DNA from: UBA5972 sp964600965
GTDB lineage: Bacteria > Pseudomonadota > Alphaproteobacteria > Rhodobacterales > Rhodobacteraceae
Direction: 5' to 3'
NCBI GenBank assembly: GCA_964600965.1
Contig: CAZRLO010000001.1
Location: forward strand, 52,072-116,071
DNA length: 64,000 nt
Below the pieces are notes generated by a model that searched no databases, was not told where the DNA came from, and saw only the letters and a program-made list of their open reading frames with translations. Of this stretch, positions 7,789-17,106 are shown piece by piece. Numbering within the stretch: position 1 is the first letter of the stretch; each line of letters begins with the position of its first letter. Made by a program: the position numbers and the translations under genes.

Positions 7789-9084
7789 ATGGACACGATC
7801 TTTGCACTCGCCACCGGGCCGGGTATTGCCGGGCTTGCGGTCATTCGGGCGTCAGGCGGCGATAGCTGGGCCGTGGCGGCGAAGCTGGCCGGGCCCCTGC
7901 CCCCACCTCGCCAAATGGCGCTGCGCCGGATATCCAGCCCTGCCCGCGGCCCTTTGGACGACGCGCTGGTAGTCTGTTTTGGCGCAGGCAACAGCTTTAC
8001 CGGCGAAGATGTGGTAGAGTTTCACCTGCACGGTTCCCCCGCCATCGTTGCCGCGATGTTGGCCGAGCTTGGCGAACAAAATGGCCTGCGACTGGCTGAA
8101 CCCGGCGAATTTACCCGACGGGCGCTGGAAAACGGTTGCCTCGATCTGGCGCAGGTCGAAGGGCTGGGCGATCTCATCGCAGCCGAGACCGAGGCGCAGC
8201 GCCAGCAGGCCTTTCGCGTTTTCGACGGCGCGTTGGGTGCCAGGGCAAATACGTGGCGCGAGGCTTTGCTGAGGTCGGTTGCCCTGCTCGAAGCGACCAT
8301 CGATTTCGCCGACGAAGAGGTTCCGGTCGACGTCACGCCGGAAGTGGGCGCACTTGTCGGCAATACGTTGACGTCCCTGCGCGCCGAAAGCGCCGGCAGC
8401 CACGTTTCGGAACGTATTCGCGATGGTTTCGAGGTCGCGATCGTCGGGCCGCCGAATGTCGGCAAATCGACGTTGCTGAACCGTCTCGCCGGGCGCGACG
8501 CGGCGCTGACCTCGGAAATCGCCGGCACCACGCGCGATGTGATCGAGGTGCGCATGGATCTGGGCGGGTTGCCGGTCACCCTGTTGGACACGGCGGGGAT
8601 TCGTGAAACCGGGGACCCGATCGAAGGTCTGGGCGTTGCGCTGGCGATCAGGCGGGCCGAGGCGGCGGATTTGCGGGTCTTCCTGGTCCAGCCGGACGGG
8701 CCCGAGGCGTTCGGCACGGCGCGGCAACCCGACGATCTTGTGGTCACCGGGAAATCCGATATATTGCATGATTTCAAAGGCTTGGCTATTTCCGGGCTTA
8801 CGGGCGACGGGATTTCGGACCTGATTGCCGCCATCGGACAGAAGCTTGGCCAAAGGGCTTCGCGGGCCGGGCTTGCGATCAATCTGCGGCATCGGCTTGC
8901 CATCGATCGCGCGATTTCGCGTTTGGAATCGGCGCAGGATGTAGTATCAGGCGGCGCGGAGTCGGTGGAACTGGCGTCGGCCGACCTGCACCACGCGATC
9001 CGCGCGCTTGATTCGCTGATCGGTCGGGTGGATGTCGAGGATGTGCTGGACGAAATCTTTGCCCGGTTCTGCATTGGAAAATAG
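7789..9084 (+). CDS. mnmE: tRNA modification GTPase MnmE
   Basis: MnmE works with MnmG to add the (carboxymethyl)aminomethyl group to U34 of certain tRNAs. The 431 residues show the tetrahydrofolate-binding N-terminal domain (DTIFALATGPG, FTGEDVVEFHLHGS), the helical domain, an inserted G domain with G1 GPPNVGKST, the G3 motif DTAGIRE and a degenerate VTGKSD in place of the usual NKxD, and the C-terminal F-C-I-G-K, whose cysteine is conserved. It ends three bases before mnmG starts, so the two partners are probably made from one message. Confidence 0.96.
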   Translation: MDTIFALATGPGIAGLAVIRASGGDSWAVAAKLAGPLPPPRQMALRRISSPARGPLDDALVVCFGAGNSFTGEDVVEFHLHGSPAIVAAMLAELGEQNGLRLAEPGEFTRRALENGCLDLAQVEGLGDLIAAETEAQRQQAFRVFDGALGARANTWREALLRSVALLEATIDFADEEVPVDVTPEVGALVGNTLTSLRAESAGSHVSERIRDGFEVAIVGPPNVGKSTLLNRLAGRDAALTSEIAGTTRDVIEVRMDLGGLPVTLLDTAGIRETGDPIEGLGVALAIRRAEAADLRVFLVQPDGPEAFGTARQPDDLVVTGKSDILHDFKGLAISGLTGDGISDLIAAIGQKLGQRASRAGLAINLRHRLAIDRAISRLESAQDVVSGGAESVELASADLHHAIRALDSLIGRVDVEDVLDEIFARFCIGK

Positions 9085-9087
9085 GGA

Positions 9088-10965
9088 ATGTTTCACGTGA
9101 AACGCGCTGGATTTGATGTGGTGGTAATCGGCGGCGGTCATGCCGGCGTCGAGGCGGCGCATGCCGCCGCACGGCTGGGGGCCACCACCGCGCTGGTCAC
9201 CCATGCCGCCGCGCGGATCGGCGAGATGTCGTGCAACCCGGCAATTGGCGGATTGGGCAAGGGTCATCTGGTGCGCGAGATTGATGCGCTCGATGGTTTG
9301 ATGGGGCGGGTGGCGGACGCTGCCGGCATTCAGTTCCGGCTCCTGAACCGCCGCAAGGGTCCGGCGGTGCAAGGCCCGCGCGCCCAGGCGGACCGTGGGC
9401 TTTACCGTACGGGAATGCAGCGGGAAATTGCCGCCACAAAAAACCTCACCGTGATCGAGGCCGAGGTCAGCGATCTGCGCATCGTCGGCGATGCCATCAC
9501 CGGTATCGTTCTGAGCGACGACTCCGTGGTCGCGGCGGCGCGGGTGGTCCTGACCGCCGGGACTTTTCTGCGCGGAGTCATCCATGTCGGGCAACAGGCG
9601 ACCCCCGGCGGGCGTATGGGCGAAAGCCCCTCGGTTCCGCTGGCAGAGCGGATCAGTGCGCTGGGCCTGCCGCTTGGCCGCCTGAAGACGGGCACACCGC
9701 CGCGTCTGGACGGGCGAACCATCAACTGGGACGGGTTGGAGCGGCAACCGGGCGACGACCACCCCACCATGTTCTCGTTTCTGTCAAAACGCCCGTTGGT
9801 GCGGCAGATCGATTGCGGCATTACCCACACCAACAGCCGAACCCACGAAGTCATCGCGGAAAACATCGGAAAATCAGCGATGTACGGCGGAAATATCCAG
9901 GGAGTCGGACCGCGATACTGCCCCTCCATCGAAGACAAGATCGTGCGTTTCGCAGACAAGGATTCGCACCAGATCTTTCTGGAGCCCGAGGGGCTGGATG
10001 ATCCGACGATCTATCCGAACGGCATTTCGACATCGTTGCCGCCGGACGTTCAACGCGAATATGTCCGGACGATCAAGGGTCTGGAAATGGTGCGCATCCT
10101 TCAGCCGGGCTATGCGATTGAATACGATTACGTCGACCCGCGCGCGCTGCGCGCCACGCTGGAGCTCAGGGAAATTGGCGGCCTGTATTTCGCGGGTCAG
10201 ATCAACGGAACCACCGGGTATGAAGAGGCAGCGGCGCAGGGTCTTGTCGCCGGGTTGAACGCGGCGAGGTCGGCCCAGGGCCGGGAGCCGGTGATTTTCG
10301 ACCGGTCCACGGCCTATATCGGGGTGATGATCGACGACCTGATCACGCGTGGCGTTACCGAACCTTACCGGATGTTCACATCGCGCGCCGAATTTCGCCT
10401 GTCGCTGCGCGCGGATAATGCCGATCAGCGCCTGACCCCGACCGGCATCGATCTGGGATGCGTCGGACCGACGCGGAAAATGCATTTCGACGCCAAGGCC
10501 GCCGATCTTGACAGCGCCCGGCAGCGCCTGACCGGCCTGACGCTGACTCCGAACGAAGCCGCCAAATTCGGAATCGACATCAGCCAGGACGGCGTACGCC
10601 GCAACGGGTTGGAATTGCTAAGCTTTCCGGATATCAAGCTCGTGTCGCTTGTAAATGTATGGCCGGAAGTCGCTGATATCAAACCCGAAACCGGCGACCA
10701 ATTGGAAAGGGATGCGCTGTACGCCCACTATATCACCCGCCAGCAAAGCGACGTTGACGCCCTGAAGCGCGACGATGCGCATGTGATCCCGGATGGGTTT
10801 GAATTCGCGGCCGTTCCCGGATTGTCGGCGGAGCTGATCGCGAAGCTGGCGACGGTCAAACCGCGCACGCTGGCGCAGGCGGGCCGGGTCGAAGGGATGA
10901 CTCCCTCGGCGCTGACGATGATACTGGGGCGATTGCGCCGCGATTCCCACGCTCTGCGCGCCTGA
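9088..10965 (+). CDS. mnmG: tRNA uridine-5-carboxymethylaminomethyl modification enzyme MnmG
   Basis: MnmG (GidA) is the FAD-dependent partner of MnmE. The 625 residues start MFHVKR, followed by the dinucleotide-binding VVIGGGHAGVEAA. Later family blocks are SCNPAIGGLGKGHLVREIDALDG, the cysteine block PRYCPSIEDKIVRF, and GQINGTTGYEEAAAQG. The first six codons coincide with a parS palindrome (9089-9104), so the start of the protein is shaped by a ParB-binding site. Its TGA shares a base with the ATG of rsmG. Confidence 0.97.
   Translation: MFHVKRAGFDVVVIGGGHAGVEAAHAAARLGATTALVTHAAARIGEMSCNPAIGGLGKGHLVREIDALDGLMGRVADAAGIQFRLLNRRKGPAVQGPRAQADRGLYRTGMQREIAATKNLTVIEAEVSDLRIVGDAITGIVLSDDSVVAAARVVLTAGTFLRGVIHVGQQATPGGRMGESPSVPLAERISALGLPLGRLKTGTPPRLDGRTINWDGLERQPGDDHPTMFSFLSKRPLVRQIDCGITHTNSRTHEVIAENIGKSAMYGGNIQGVGPRYCPSIEDKIVRFADKDSHQIFLEPEGLDDPTIYPNGISTSLPPDVQREYVRTIKGLEMVRILQPGYAIEYDYVDPRALRATLELREIGGLYFAGQINGTTGYEEAAAQGLVAGLNAARSAQGREPVIFDRSTAYIGVMIDDLITRGVTEPYRMFTSRAEFRLSLRADNADQRLTPTGIDLGCVGPTRKMHFDAKAADLDSARQRLTGLTLTPNEAAKFGIDISQDGVRRNGLELLSFPDIKLVSLVNVWPEVADIKPETGDQLERDALYAHYITRQQSDVDALKRDDAHVIPDGFEFAAVPGLSAELIAKLATVKPRTLAQAGRVEGMTPSALTMILGRLRRDSHALRA
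9089..9104. promoter_or_regulatory. parS site 1 (ParB-binding), inside mnmG codons 1-6
   Basis: TGTTTCACGTGAAACG matches the 16-base parS palindrome of alphaproteobacteria at all but the last base. It is read as M-F-H-V-K-R in mnmG. The parA and parB genes lie 2.5-3.3 kb downstream, as expected for a centromere cluster near the origin. Confidence 0.88.
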
Positions 10966-11597
10966 TGGCGGCAAAATCCCCCAACAAGATGCTTCAGGCG
11001 ATGCTCAATGTTTCACGTGAAACAATTGAGCGGCTGCAAAAGCTGGAAACCTGCCTCGCCACCTGGAATCGCAAAATAAATCTGGTCTCAGCGACCACGC
11101 TCGATCAATACTGGGTTCGCCACGTCTCCGATTCAGCACAATTGTGGGATCTGCGACCGCCAGGCGCCCAAACCTGGGTGGATATCGGCAGCGGTGCGGG
11201 ATTTCCGGGTCTGGTCATCGCGGCCCTGGCGGCAGAGCAATCGCCGGAATTGACGGTAACCCTGATCGAAAGCGACCGGCGAAAGGCGGCCTTTTTGCAT
11301 CATGCCAGCCAGGAAATGAACCTATCACCCCGAATCCGCGCCGAAAGGGCAGAGGATTTGGCGTCACTCGGCGTCGACGTGGTATCCGCCCGCGCGGTTG
11401 CACCATTGGCGAAATTGATCGGCTATATGCACCATCATGGCAAAAGCCCCACGGTGGGGCTGTTTCCTAAGGGGCGGACCGTCGAATCTGAATTGACCGA
11501 AGCGCGAAAATATTGGACATTCGAAGTCCAAAAAACGCCCAGCACAACCGATTCCGGCGGCGTTATCGTACAAATTCGGGACATCAGGCGTGTCTGA
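10965..11597 (+). CDS. rsmG: 16S rRNA (guanine527-N7)-methyltransferase RsmG
   Basis: RsmG (GidB) methylates G527 of 16S rRNA using S-adenosylmethionine. The protein has 210 residues. The SAM-binding motif is WVDIGSGAGFPGLVIA; WNRKINLVSATT and the RHVSDSAQL block (family consensus RHxxDS) precede it; LIESDRRKAAFL and SARAVAPLAKL follow. The opening VSRETIERL lies on a perfect parS palindrome at 11009-11024. The ATG overlaps the mnmG stop by one base and the gene end overlaps the parA GTG by eight bases. Confidence 0.95.
   Translation: MAAKSPNKMLQAMLNVSRETIERLQKLETCLATWNRKINLVSATTLDQYWVRHVSDSAQLWDLRPPGAQTWVDIGSGAGFPGLVIAALAAEQSPELTVTLIESDRRKAAFLHHASQEMNLSPRIRAERAEDLASLGVDVVSARAVAPLAKLIGYMHHHGKSPTVGLFPKGRTVESELTEARKYWTFEVQKTPSTTDSGGVIVQIRDIRRV
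11009..11024. promoter_or_regulatory. parS site 2 (ParB-binding), inside rsmG
   Basis: TGTTTCACGTGAAACA is a perfect 16-base palindrome and a full match to the parS consensus. It is read as the N-V-S-R-E-T part of rsmG, a different reading frame from parS site 1. It lies about 580 bases before parA. Confidence 0.94.
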
Positions 11598-12402
11598 CCA
11601 AGATACCAGCGGCGATCGGCCGAAAATCATCGCGATCGCCAACCAGAAGGGCGGCGTTGGCAAAACCACCACCGCCATCAACCTTGGCACCGCACTGGCC
11701 GCCGCTGAAAAGCGGGTCCTGTTGATCGACATCGACCCGCAAGGTAACGCGTCAACCGGATTGGGCATAAAGCCGGAGCAGCGCGATCTGACAACATATG
11801 ATCTGCTGCTGGAGGGTGCCGACTGGGAAAACGTCATTTGCGAAACCCAGGTGCCGAACCTGATGATCGCGCCGGCCACGACCGATCTCAGCTCGGCGGA
11901 CATACAGCTTGCGGGGAACGATGACCGGGCCATCATGCTGCGAAAACTGTCGCATCACAGCAGTTTGAGGGCGTTCAACCTGGATTACATCCTGATCGAT
12001 TGCCCGCCGTCGCTCAACCTGTTGACGGTAAACGCCATGGTCGCGGCGCATTCGGTTCTGGTGCCGTTGCAGGCAGAGTTTTTTGCGCTCGAAGGGCTGT
12101 CGCAACTGATGCTCTCCATCCGCGAGGTGCGGCAAACCATAAATGCCCGTTTGCGGTTCGAAGGGGTCGTGATCACCATGTACGATTCGCGCAACAACCT
12201 GTCGCGGCAGGTCGAACAGGACGTGCGGGGAAATCTGGGCGATCTGGTCTATTCGACCATCATACCGCGAAACGTGCGCCTGTCCGAGGCGCCGTCGTTC
12301 GAAATGCCGGCGCTGCTGTATGACCACACCAGCAAGGGCAGTATCGCTTATCAGAAACTGGCGGCCGAAATGTTGCGGCGTCACGCGGATCAGACAACAT
12401 AA
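11590..12402 (+). CDS. parA: Chromosome partitioning ATPase ParA
   Basis: ParA is the nucleoid-bound ATPase that moves ParB-parS complexes apart. The 270 residues include the deviant Walker A KGGVGKTTTA near residue 20, the DIDPQGNAS loop, Walker B (YILIDCPPSLNLL) and the DNA-contact region RNNLSRQVEQDVR. The start is GTG at 11590, overlapping the end of rsmG by eight bases, the only start that keeps the conserved N-terminus. parB follows 27 bases downstream, so parAB are one operon, probably transcribed with mnmEG and rsmG. Confidence 0.97.
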   Translation: MSDQDTSGDRPKIIAIANQKGGVGKTTTAINLGTALAAAEKRVLLIDIDPQGNASTGLGIKPEQRDLTTYDLLLEGADWENVICETQVPNLMIAPATTDLSSADIQLAGNDDRAIMLRKLSHHSSLRAFNLDYILIDCPPSLNLLTVNAMVAAHSVLVPLQAEFFALEGLSQLMLSIREVRQTINARLRFEGVVITMYDSRNNLSRQVEQDVRGNLGDLVYSTIIPRNVRLSEAPSFEMPALLYDHTSKGSIAYQKLAAEMLRRHADQTT

Positions 12403-12429
12403 ATTCACCCATGTAAGGGGTTGATAAAA

Positions 12430-13356
12430 ATGACGAAACCAAAATCCGACAAACGTGGTCTTGGCCGGGGTCTGTCGGCGTTGATGGCCGATACGGGCGC
12501 GCTGGATCCCGTCGGTGAAACCGGGCAAACCGCGGACGCGCCAGAACGGACGCGGGCGCCCGACAGTCTGATCCCGATCGAAAACATCCACCCGAACCCC
12601 GACCAGCCTCGCCGGGATTTTACCCAGACCGATCTGGACGAGCTTGCCGCCTCGATCCGGGAAAAGGGCATCCTGCAACCCCTGCTGGTTCGCGCCGACC
12701 CACAACATTCCGGCCATTTCCAGATCGTCGCGGGCGAACGCCGATGGCGGGCCGCGCAGATGGCGATGTTGCACGAGATTCCGGTCCTGATTCGCGATCT
12801 GGACGATTCTCAGGTTCTGGAATTCGCGATCATCGAAAATATCCAGCGCGCTGACCTCAACGCGGTCGAAGAAGCGCAGGGATATCGTCAACTGATGGAC
12901 AAGTTCGGCCATACGCAAGAGCAATTGGCAACCGTTCTCAGCAAAAGCCGCAGCCACATCGCCAACCTGCTGCGACTGTTGAACCTGCCGCCCGAAGTGC
13001 AGGAAATGCTGATCGCGGGAAAACTGTCGGCAGGGCACGCCCGAACGCTGGTAACGGCCGAAAATCCGATAGAGCTCGCCAAGGCGATTGTGCGTCGGGG
13101 CTTGTCGGTGCGCCAGGCTGAAAAGCTGGCCAAACCGGCGGCGGAAAAACCGAAACCCGCCAAACCGGTCAGCATATCCAAGGACGCCGATACCAAGGCG
13201 CTGGAGCTTGATCTGTCCGCCAATCTGGGAATGAGCGTTTCCGTTGACCACAACGAGGGCGCGGAATCGGGCACCGTGAAAATCCGCTACGATTCCCTTG
13301 ACCAGCTAGACGAGCTTTGCCGGATTCTGACGCTGTCTCGGGGCGAGTCAGCGTAG
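12430..13356 (+). CDS. parB: Chromosome partitioning protein ParB
   Basis: ParB binds parS, spreads along DNA as a CTP-dependent clamp and stimulates ParA. The 308 residues begin with the ParA-interacting RGLGRGLSALMAD, followed by IHPNPDQPRRDF, the CTP-binding GERRWRAAQMA, the ENIQRADLNAVEEAQGY arginine-containing box and a helix-turn-helix (EQLATVLSKSRSHIANLLRL). The C-terminal 60 residues form the dimer domain. I start at ATG 12430 because AGGGG lies nine bases ahead; the in-frame TTG at 12421 sits directly on that site. Confidence 0.96.
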   Translation: MTKPKSDKRGLGRGLSALMADTGALDPVGETGQTADAPERTRAPDSLIPIENIHPNPDQPRRDFTQTDLDELAASIREKGILQPLLVRADPQHSGHFQIVAGERRWRAAQMAMLHEIPVLIRDLDDSQVLEFAIIENIQRADLNAVEEAQGYRQLMDKFGHTQEQLATVLSKSRSHIANLLRLLNLPPEVQEMLIAGKLSAGHARTLVTAENPIELAKAIVRRGLSVRQAEKLAKPAAEKPKPAKPVSISKDADTKALELDLSANLGMSVSVDHNEGAESGTVKIRYDSLDQLDELCRILTLSRGESA

Positions 13357-13412
13357 AGACGCGTTGGAATATCAAATAACCCGCTGATTTATATCCTGTT
13401 TTCCGGGTATGC

Positions 13413-14573
13413 CTACAATCCGGCACAAAGCTCCCGCAGAACGCTGTTCAGCACCAACCGCCCCTTGTCGGTCGCGATCAGCCGTTCGCCTGATCGCATC
13501 AGATGCCCGGTATCCACCAGCTCCGCAACCGGCCCTTCGGCCATCACGGTCCACGCCTGCGGTTCCAGCCGCCGAAGCTCCACACCCTCAGCCATGCGCA
13601 ACCCCATCATCAATGCTTCGATCGTCTGGTCGCGCTGGGATAGCTGGTCGCGGGACTTTTCACCGCTGCCGCCAGCGACATTTTTCAGCCAGATCGACGG
13701 CGCGCGCCGGGTTTCGGTCGCGAAACGCTGGCCCGCGATCGACAGCCTGCCATGCGCGCCGGGGCCAACCCCCAGCCAATCGCCGCCGCGCCAATAATTC
13801 AGGTTGTGGCGCGATTCAGAACCCGGCTGCGCGTGGTTCGAAATCTCGTAGGCCGGAAGCCCGCGTTCACCACAGACCTGCTGCGTCAACTCGTACATGT
13901 CCGCGGCCAGATCGCCTTCCGGCAGGCCGCCCAGCTTTCCCGCCCTGTGGCGGTCGCCAAACGCCGTGCCGTCCTCGATCGTCAATTGATAAAGTGAAAG
14001 ATGCCCCAACCCGAAGCCCAGCGCACGCGCAAGCTCGCGGTCCCACTCTGCAAGGGATTGATGTTGGCGCGCGTAAATCAGATCGATGCTAACACGCGCA
14101 AAGATATCTTGCGCCATCTCGACCGCCCGCAGCCCCTGCGCCACGTCGTGCAAACGGCCAAGACGGCGCAGATCGGTATCGTTAAGCGCCTGAATGCCCA
14201 GCGACAAGCGGTCGACACCGGCGTCCCGGTACGCCGCAAAGCGCCCGGCGTCCGCCGAAGAGGGGTTGGCTTCGAGCGTGATCTCGACATCGTTGGCAAC
14301 CCGCCAGCGGCTTTGGATCGAGCGCAGCAGGGAACGCACGGTTTCGCCTTCCATGAGGCTGGGGGTGCCACCACCGAAAAATATGGACTTTACAGTACGT
14401 TCCGGGACCTGGTGATGGTAACGCGCGAGCTCTTGGTCAAAGGCCTCGGCCCAGTGGGTCTGATCGATATTCGCCGCGACGTGGGAGTTGAAATCACAGT
14501 AGGGGCATTTCGCCGTGCAAAAGGGCCAGTGCAAATAAATGCTCAACCCATCTGATCGCAGGGCGTCAGCCAT
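13413..14573 (-). CDS. hemW: Radical SAM heme chaperone HemW
   Basis: HemW is a radical-SAM family protein now regarded as a heme chaperone and earlier annotated as an oxygen-independent coproporphyrinogen oxidase. The C-x3-C-x2-C cluster motif (CTAKCPYC) lies near residue 20, followed by FFGGGTPS, the glycine block IEITLEANP-like VEITLEANPSS, and RLSLGIQALND. These match HemW rather than HemN, which carries an extra N-terminal region. About 386 residues. An alternative ATG lies at 14588; the one at 14573 gives an eight-base overlap with rdgB, as elsewhere in this window. The gene ends convergently with parB. Confidence 0.9.
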   Translation of the reverse strand: MADALRSDGLSIYLHWPFCTAKCPYCDFNSHVAANIDQTHWAEAFDQELARYHHQVPERTVKSIFFGGGTPSLMEGETVRSLLRSIQSRWRVANDVEITLEANPSSADAGRFAAYRDAGVDRLSLGIQALNDTDLRRLGRLHDVAQGLRAVEMAQDIFARVSIDLIYARQHQSLAEWDRELARALGFGLGHLSLYQLTIEDGTAFGDRHRAGKLGGLPEGDLAADMYELTQQVCGERGLPAYEISNHAQPGSESRHNLNYWRGGDWLGVGPGAHGRLSIAGQRFATETRRAPSIWLKNVAGGSGEKSRDQLSQRDQTIEALMMGLRMAEGVELRRLEPQAWTVMAEGPVAELVDTGHLMRSGERLIATDKGRLVLNSVLRELCAGL

Positions 14574-15177
14574 TTCCCAGATCGGCAAGCAACCGTCGGA
14601 AAGCCACCGCGCGATGGCTCATCGCGTGCTTTTCGGCAGGTACCATTTCCCCAAACGTCTGGGCGCGACCGTCGGGCAGGAACATGGGGTCAAAACCAAA
14701 CCCGTTTTCGCCCCGGATCGGCCAGACCAGGCGACCTTCGACCTTGCCCTCGAAAATCCGCTCGTCCCCGTCCGGCCAGGCAAGACACAGCGTGCACACG
14801 AACCGTGCGGTTCGCGGTTCCGGCGCGGCGAGACCCTCTAGCCGGGTCTGTACTTTTCGCATCGCGGCGAAAAAGTCACGTCCGGCATCGGTTTCCTCCC
14901 AGTTGGCCGTATAGACCCCCGGCGCGCCATCCAGCGCGTCCACCACGATGCCGCTGTCATCGGACAGGGCCACCATACCGGACTGACGGGCCGCGAAATG
15001 CGCCTTGATCCGGGCATTTCCGGCGAACGTATCCTCGGTTTCGGCCGGTTCGGGCAGGGAAAGGTCATCGGCGGAAACCGGTTCTATCCCCAGCGGCAAC
15101 AGCAGGTCACGAATTTCGATCAGCTTGCCGCGATTATGGGTGGCGACGACGATCCTGTCGCCAATTCTGCTTCGCAT
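14566..15177 (-). CDS. rdgB: XTP/dITP pyrophosphatase RdgB
   Basis: RdgB clears non-canonical purine nucleoside triphosphates (dITP, XTP) from the pool. The 203 residues show the substrate-binding ATHNRGKLIEIRDLL at the N-terminus, the catalytic LSDDSGIVVDAL, the GVYTANW turn, and the C-terminal FGFDPMFLPDG and HAMSHRAVAFRRL, which are family signatures. The start at 15177 is one base from the rph stop. A longer in-frame extension upstream is not conserved. Part of the rph-rdgB-hemW operon. Confidence 0.95.
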   Translation of the reverse strand: MRSRIGDRIVVATHNRGKLIEIRDLLLPLGIEPVSADDLSLPEPAETEDTFAGNARIKAHFAARQSGMVALSDDSGIVVDALDGAPGVYTANWEETDAGRDFFAAMRKVQTRLEGLAAPEPRTARFVCTLCLAWPDGDERIFEGKVEGRLVWPIRGENGFGFDPMFLPDGRAQTFGEMVPAEKHAMSHRAVAFRRLLADLGNG

Positions 15178-15178
15178 G

Positions 15179-15895
15179 TCAGGTCCCGGTCGCTTTGGCC
15201 TGGGCGGCGACCAGTACGGCAATTCCGGCCTCTGCGTGATCGAGCATCTGGTTGAATTCCGGGCGCGAGAAAGTTGCCCCCTCGGCCGAACTCTGAATTT
15301 CGATCAGCCCCCCCGTCGCGGTCATGACAAAGTTCGCGTCGGTGCCGGCTTCGCTGTCTTCGGCATAATCGAGATCCAGAATCGCCTGCCCGCCGTAAAT
15401 GCCGCAACTTACCGCCGCAACGTGATCGGTCAGCGGATCGGTCGAGATTTCACCGGCTTTCAGCAACGCATTCACCGCAAGGCGCAGCGCCACCCAGCCG
15501 CCGGTGATCGACGCGCATCGGGTGCCGCCATCGGCCTGCAACACGTCGCAATCCACGGTGATCTGCCGCTCACCCAGCGCGACACGGTCCACACCTGCAC
15601 GCAAGGATCGCCCGATAAGCCGCTGGATTTCCTGTGTTCTGCCGGATTGCTTGCCCGCGGCGGCCTCGCGCCGGTTGCGGGTCGTCGTCGCCCGCGGCAG
15701 CATACCGTATTCGGCGGTGACCCAGCCCAGCCCGGAATTTCGCAAAAAGGGTGGCACCCGCGATTCAAGCGACGCCGTGCAAAGCACATGCGTCTCTCCG
15801 CACTTGATCAGGCACGAACCTTCAGCATGCCGGGTGATTCCGGTCTCAATCGAAATCTCGCGAAGCTGATCGGGTTTTCTTCCGGAGGGGCGCAT
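15179..15895 (-). CDS. rph: Ribonuclease PH
   Basis: RNase PH trims 3' ends of tRNA precursors by phosphorolysis. The 238 residues begin MRPSGRKPDQLREI, a close match to the family N-terminus, with GSCLIKCGETHVLCTAS, the arginine-rich phosphate region (RNRREAAAGKQSGRTQEIQRLIGRSLR; split as RREAAAGKQSGRTQEI and GRSLRAGVD) and the aspartates in DLDYAEDSEAGTDANF. AAGGA lies six bases before the ATG at 15895. First gene of the leftward rph-rdgB-hemW operon, divergent from hrcA. Confidence 0.95.
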   Translation of the reverse strand: MRPSGRKPDQLREISIETGITRHAEGSCLIKCGETHVLCTASLESRVPPFLRNSGLGWVTAEYGMLPRATTTRNRREAAAGKQSGRTQEIQRLIGRSLRAGVDRVALGERQITVDCDVLQADGGTRCASITGGWVALRLAVNALLKAGEISTDPLTDHVAAVSCGIYGGQAILDLDYAEDSEAGTDANFVMTATGGLIEIQSSAEGATFSRPEFNQMLDHAEAGIAVLVAAQAKATGT

Positions 15896-16027
15896 GTTCA
15901 TTCCTTTTTGCAGATGCCGTGCCAGATACCGCGCGCGGATGCTGCGAGTAAAGGCCTGAACGGGCCGATTGACGCACCAGCAAAGAATAACTACGAATGT
16001 TTCCCGCAATTGACCGGTTCGACCAAA

Positions 16028-17098
16028 ATGACCAAGCCAACCAATCCGCTTGACGATCTGAACGATCGCGGTCGCGACGTGTTTCGCACCATTGTGGAAA
16101 CTTATATCGATCTGGGCGAACCCGTCGGCTCGCGCACCCTGTCGCGATCCCTGACCGAGGACATTTCCGCCGCGACCATTCGCAATGTCATGCAGGACCT
16201 CGAACATTTGGGTCTGCTTGGCAGCCCACATATCTCTGCGGGCAGGGTGCCGACACAATTGGGCATGCGCATGTTCGTTGATTCGTTTCTGGAGGTCGGC
16301 GATCTGCCGGAGACCGAGCAGCACAAGATCAAGAACACGATCGGGCACGACAACGACGATGTGCCCAGAATGCTGGACAAGGCCAGCACGGTCCTGTCCG
16401 GGCTGACGCAGGGCGCGGGTCTGGTTCTGGCCCCAAAATCCGAGGCCGCAATCAAGCACATCGAATTCGTGACCCTGTCGCCCGACCGGGCGCTGGTGGT
16501 TCTGGTGACGGCGGACGGACAGGTTGAAAACCGGGTGTTTACGCCGCCGCCCGGCCAGACGCCATCGGCCATGCGCGAGGCCGCAAATTTCCTGAACGCC
16601 ATCGTTCAGGGGCACACGCTTTCCGAACTGGCGCAGGTCGTCAGGACCGAGATCCGCAATCATCGTCAGGAGCTGGACACACTGGCGCGGCAAATGGTCG
16701 AAAACGGCGTTGCCATGTGGGAATCCGAGGGCGAAAATCACGAACGCCTGATTGTGCGCGGTCAGTCGAACCTGATCGGCGACGACACCATCGGCCAGGA
16801 CCTTTCGCGCATCAGGACCCTGTTTGACGATCTGGAACGCAAACGCGATCTGGCGCGTTTTCTGGACCTGACCGAAGGTGGCGAAGGTGTCCGGGTGTTT
16901 ATTGGTTCGGAAAACAAACTTTTTTCACTTTCCGGTAGCTCTTTGGTGGTTTCTCCATATATGAACGCTGACCGGAAAATTATCGGTGCGGTGGGCGTGA
17001 TCGGACCGACCCGGCTCAACTATGGACGGATCGTGCCGATTGTCGATTACACCGCGCAACTGGTCGGGCGATTGCTGTCTGACCGTCAGTTGGATTAG
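16028..17098 (+). CDS. hrcA: Heat-inducible transcription repressor HrcA
   Basis: HrcA represses chaperone genes, classically by binding the CIRCE element upstream of groESL. The 356 residues contain the winged-helix DNA-binding region (SLTEDISAATIRNVMQDLEHLGLL, residues about 45-68, with HISAGRVPTQLGMRMFVD) and the C-terminal GAF-like part ending SVVSPYMNADRKIIGAVGVIGPTRLNY (ends IGPTRLNYGRIVPIVDYTA). I saw no CIRCE element in this window, so its targets are probably elsewhere. grpE follows eight bases downstream. Confidence 0.95.
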   Translation: MTKPTNPLDDLNDRGRDVFRTIVETYIDLGEPVGSRTLSRSLTEDISAATIRNVMQDLEHLGLLGSPHISAGRVPTQLGMRMFVDSFLEVGDLPETEQHKIKNTIGHDNDDVPRMLDKASTVLSGLTQGAGLVLAPKSEAAIKHIEFVTLSPDRALVVLVTADGQVENRVFTPPPGQTPSAMREAANFLNAIVQGHTLSELAQVVRTEIRNHRQELDTLARQMVENGVAMWESEGENHERLIVRGQSNLIGDDTIGQDLSRIRTLFDDLERKRDLARFLDLTEGGEGVRVFIGSENKLFSLSGSSLVVSPYMNADRKIIGAVGVIGPTRLNYGRIVPIVDYTAQLVGRLLSDRQLD

Positions 17099-17106
17099 AG
17101 GCGCAG

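Noticed and set aside
15005..16027. N-terminal extension of hrcA of about 340 codons
   Set aside because: It is antisense to rdgB and rph; the conserved HrcA N-terminus starts at 16028.
15896..16027. CIRCE element upstream of hrcA-grpE
   Set aside because: No TTAGCACTC-N9-GAGTGCTAA-like repeat is present.
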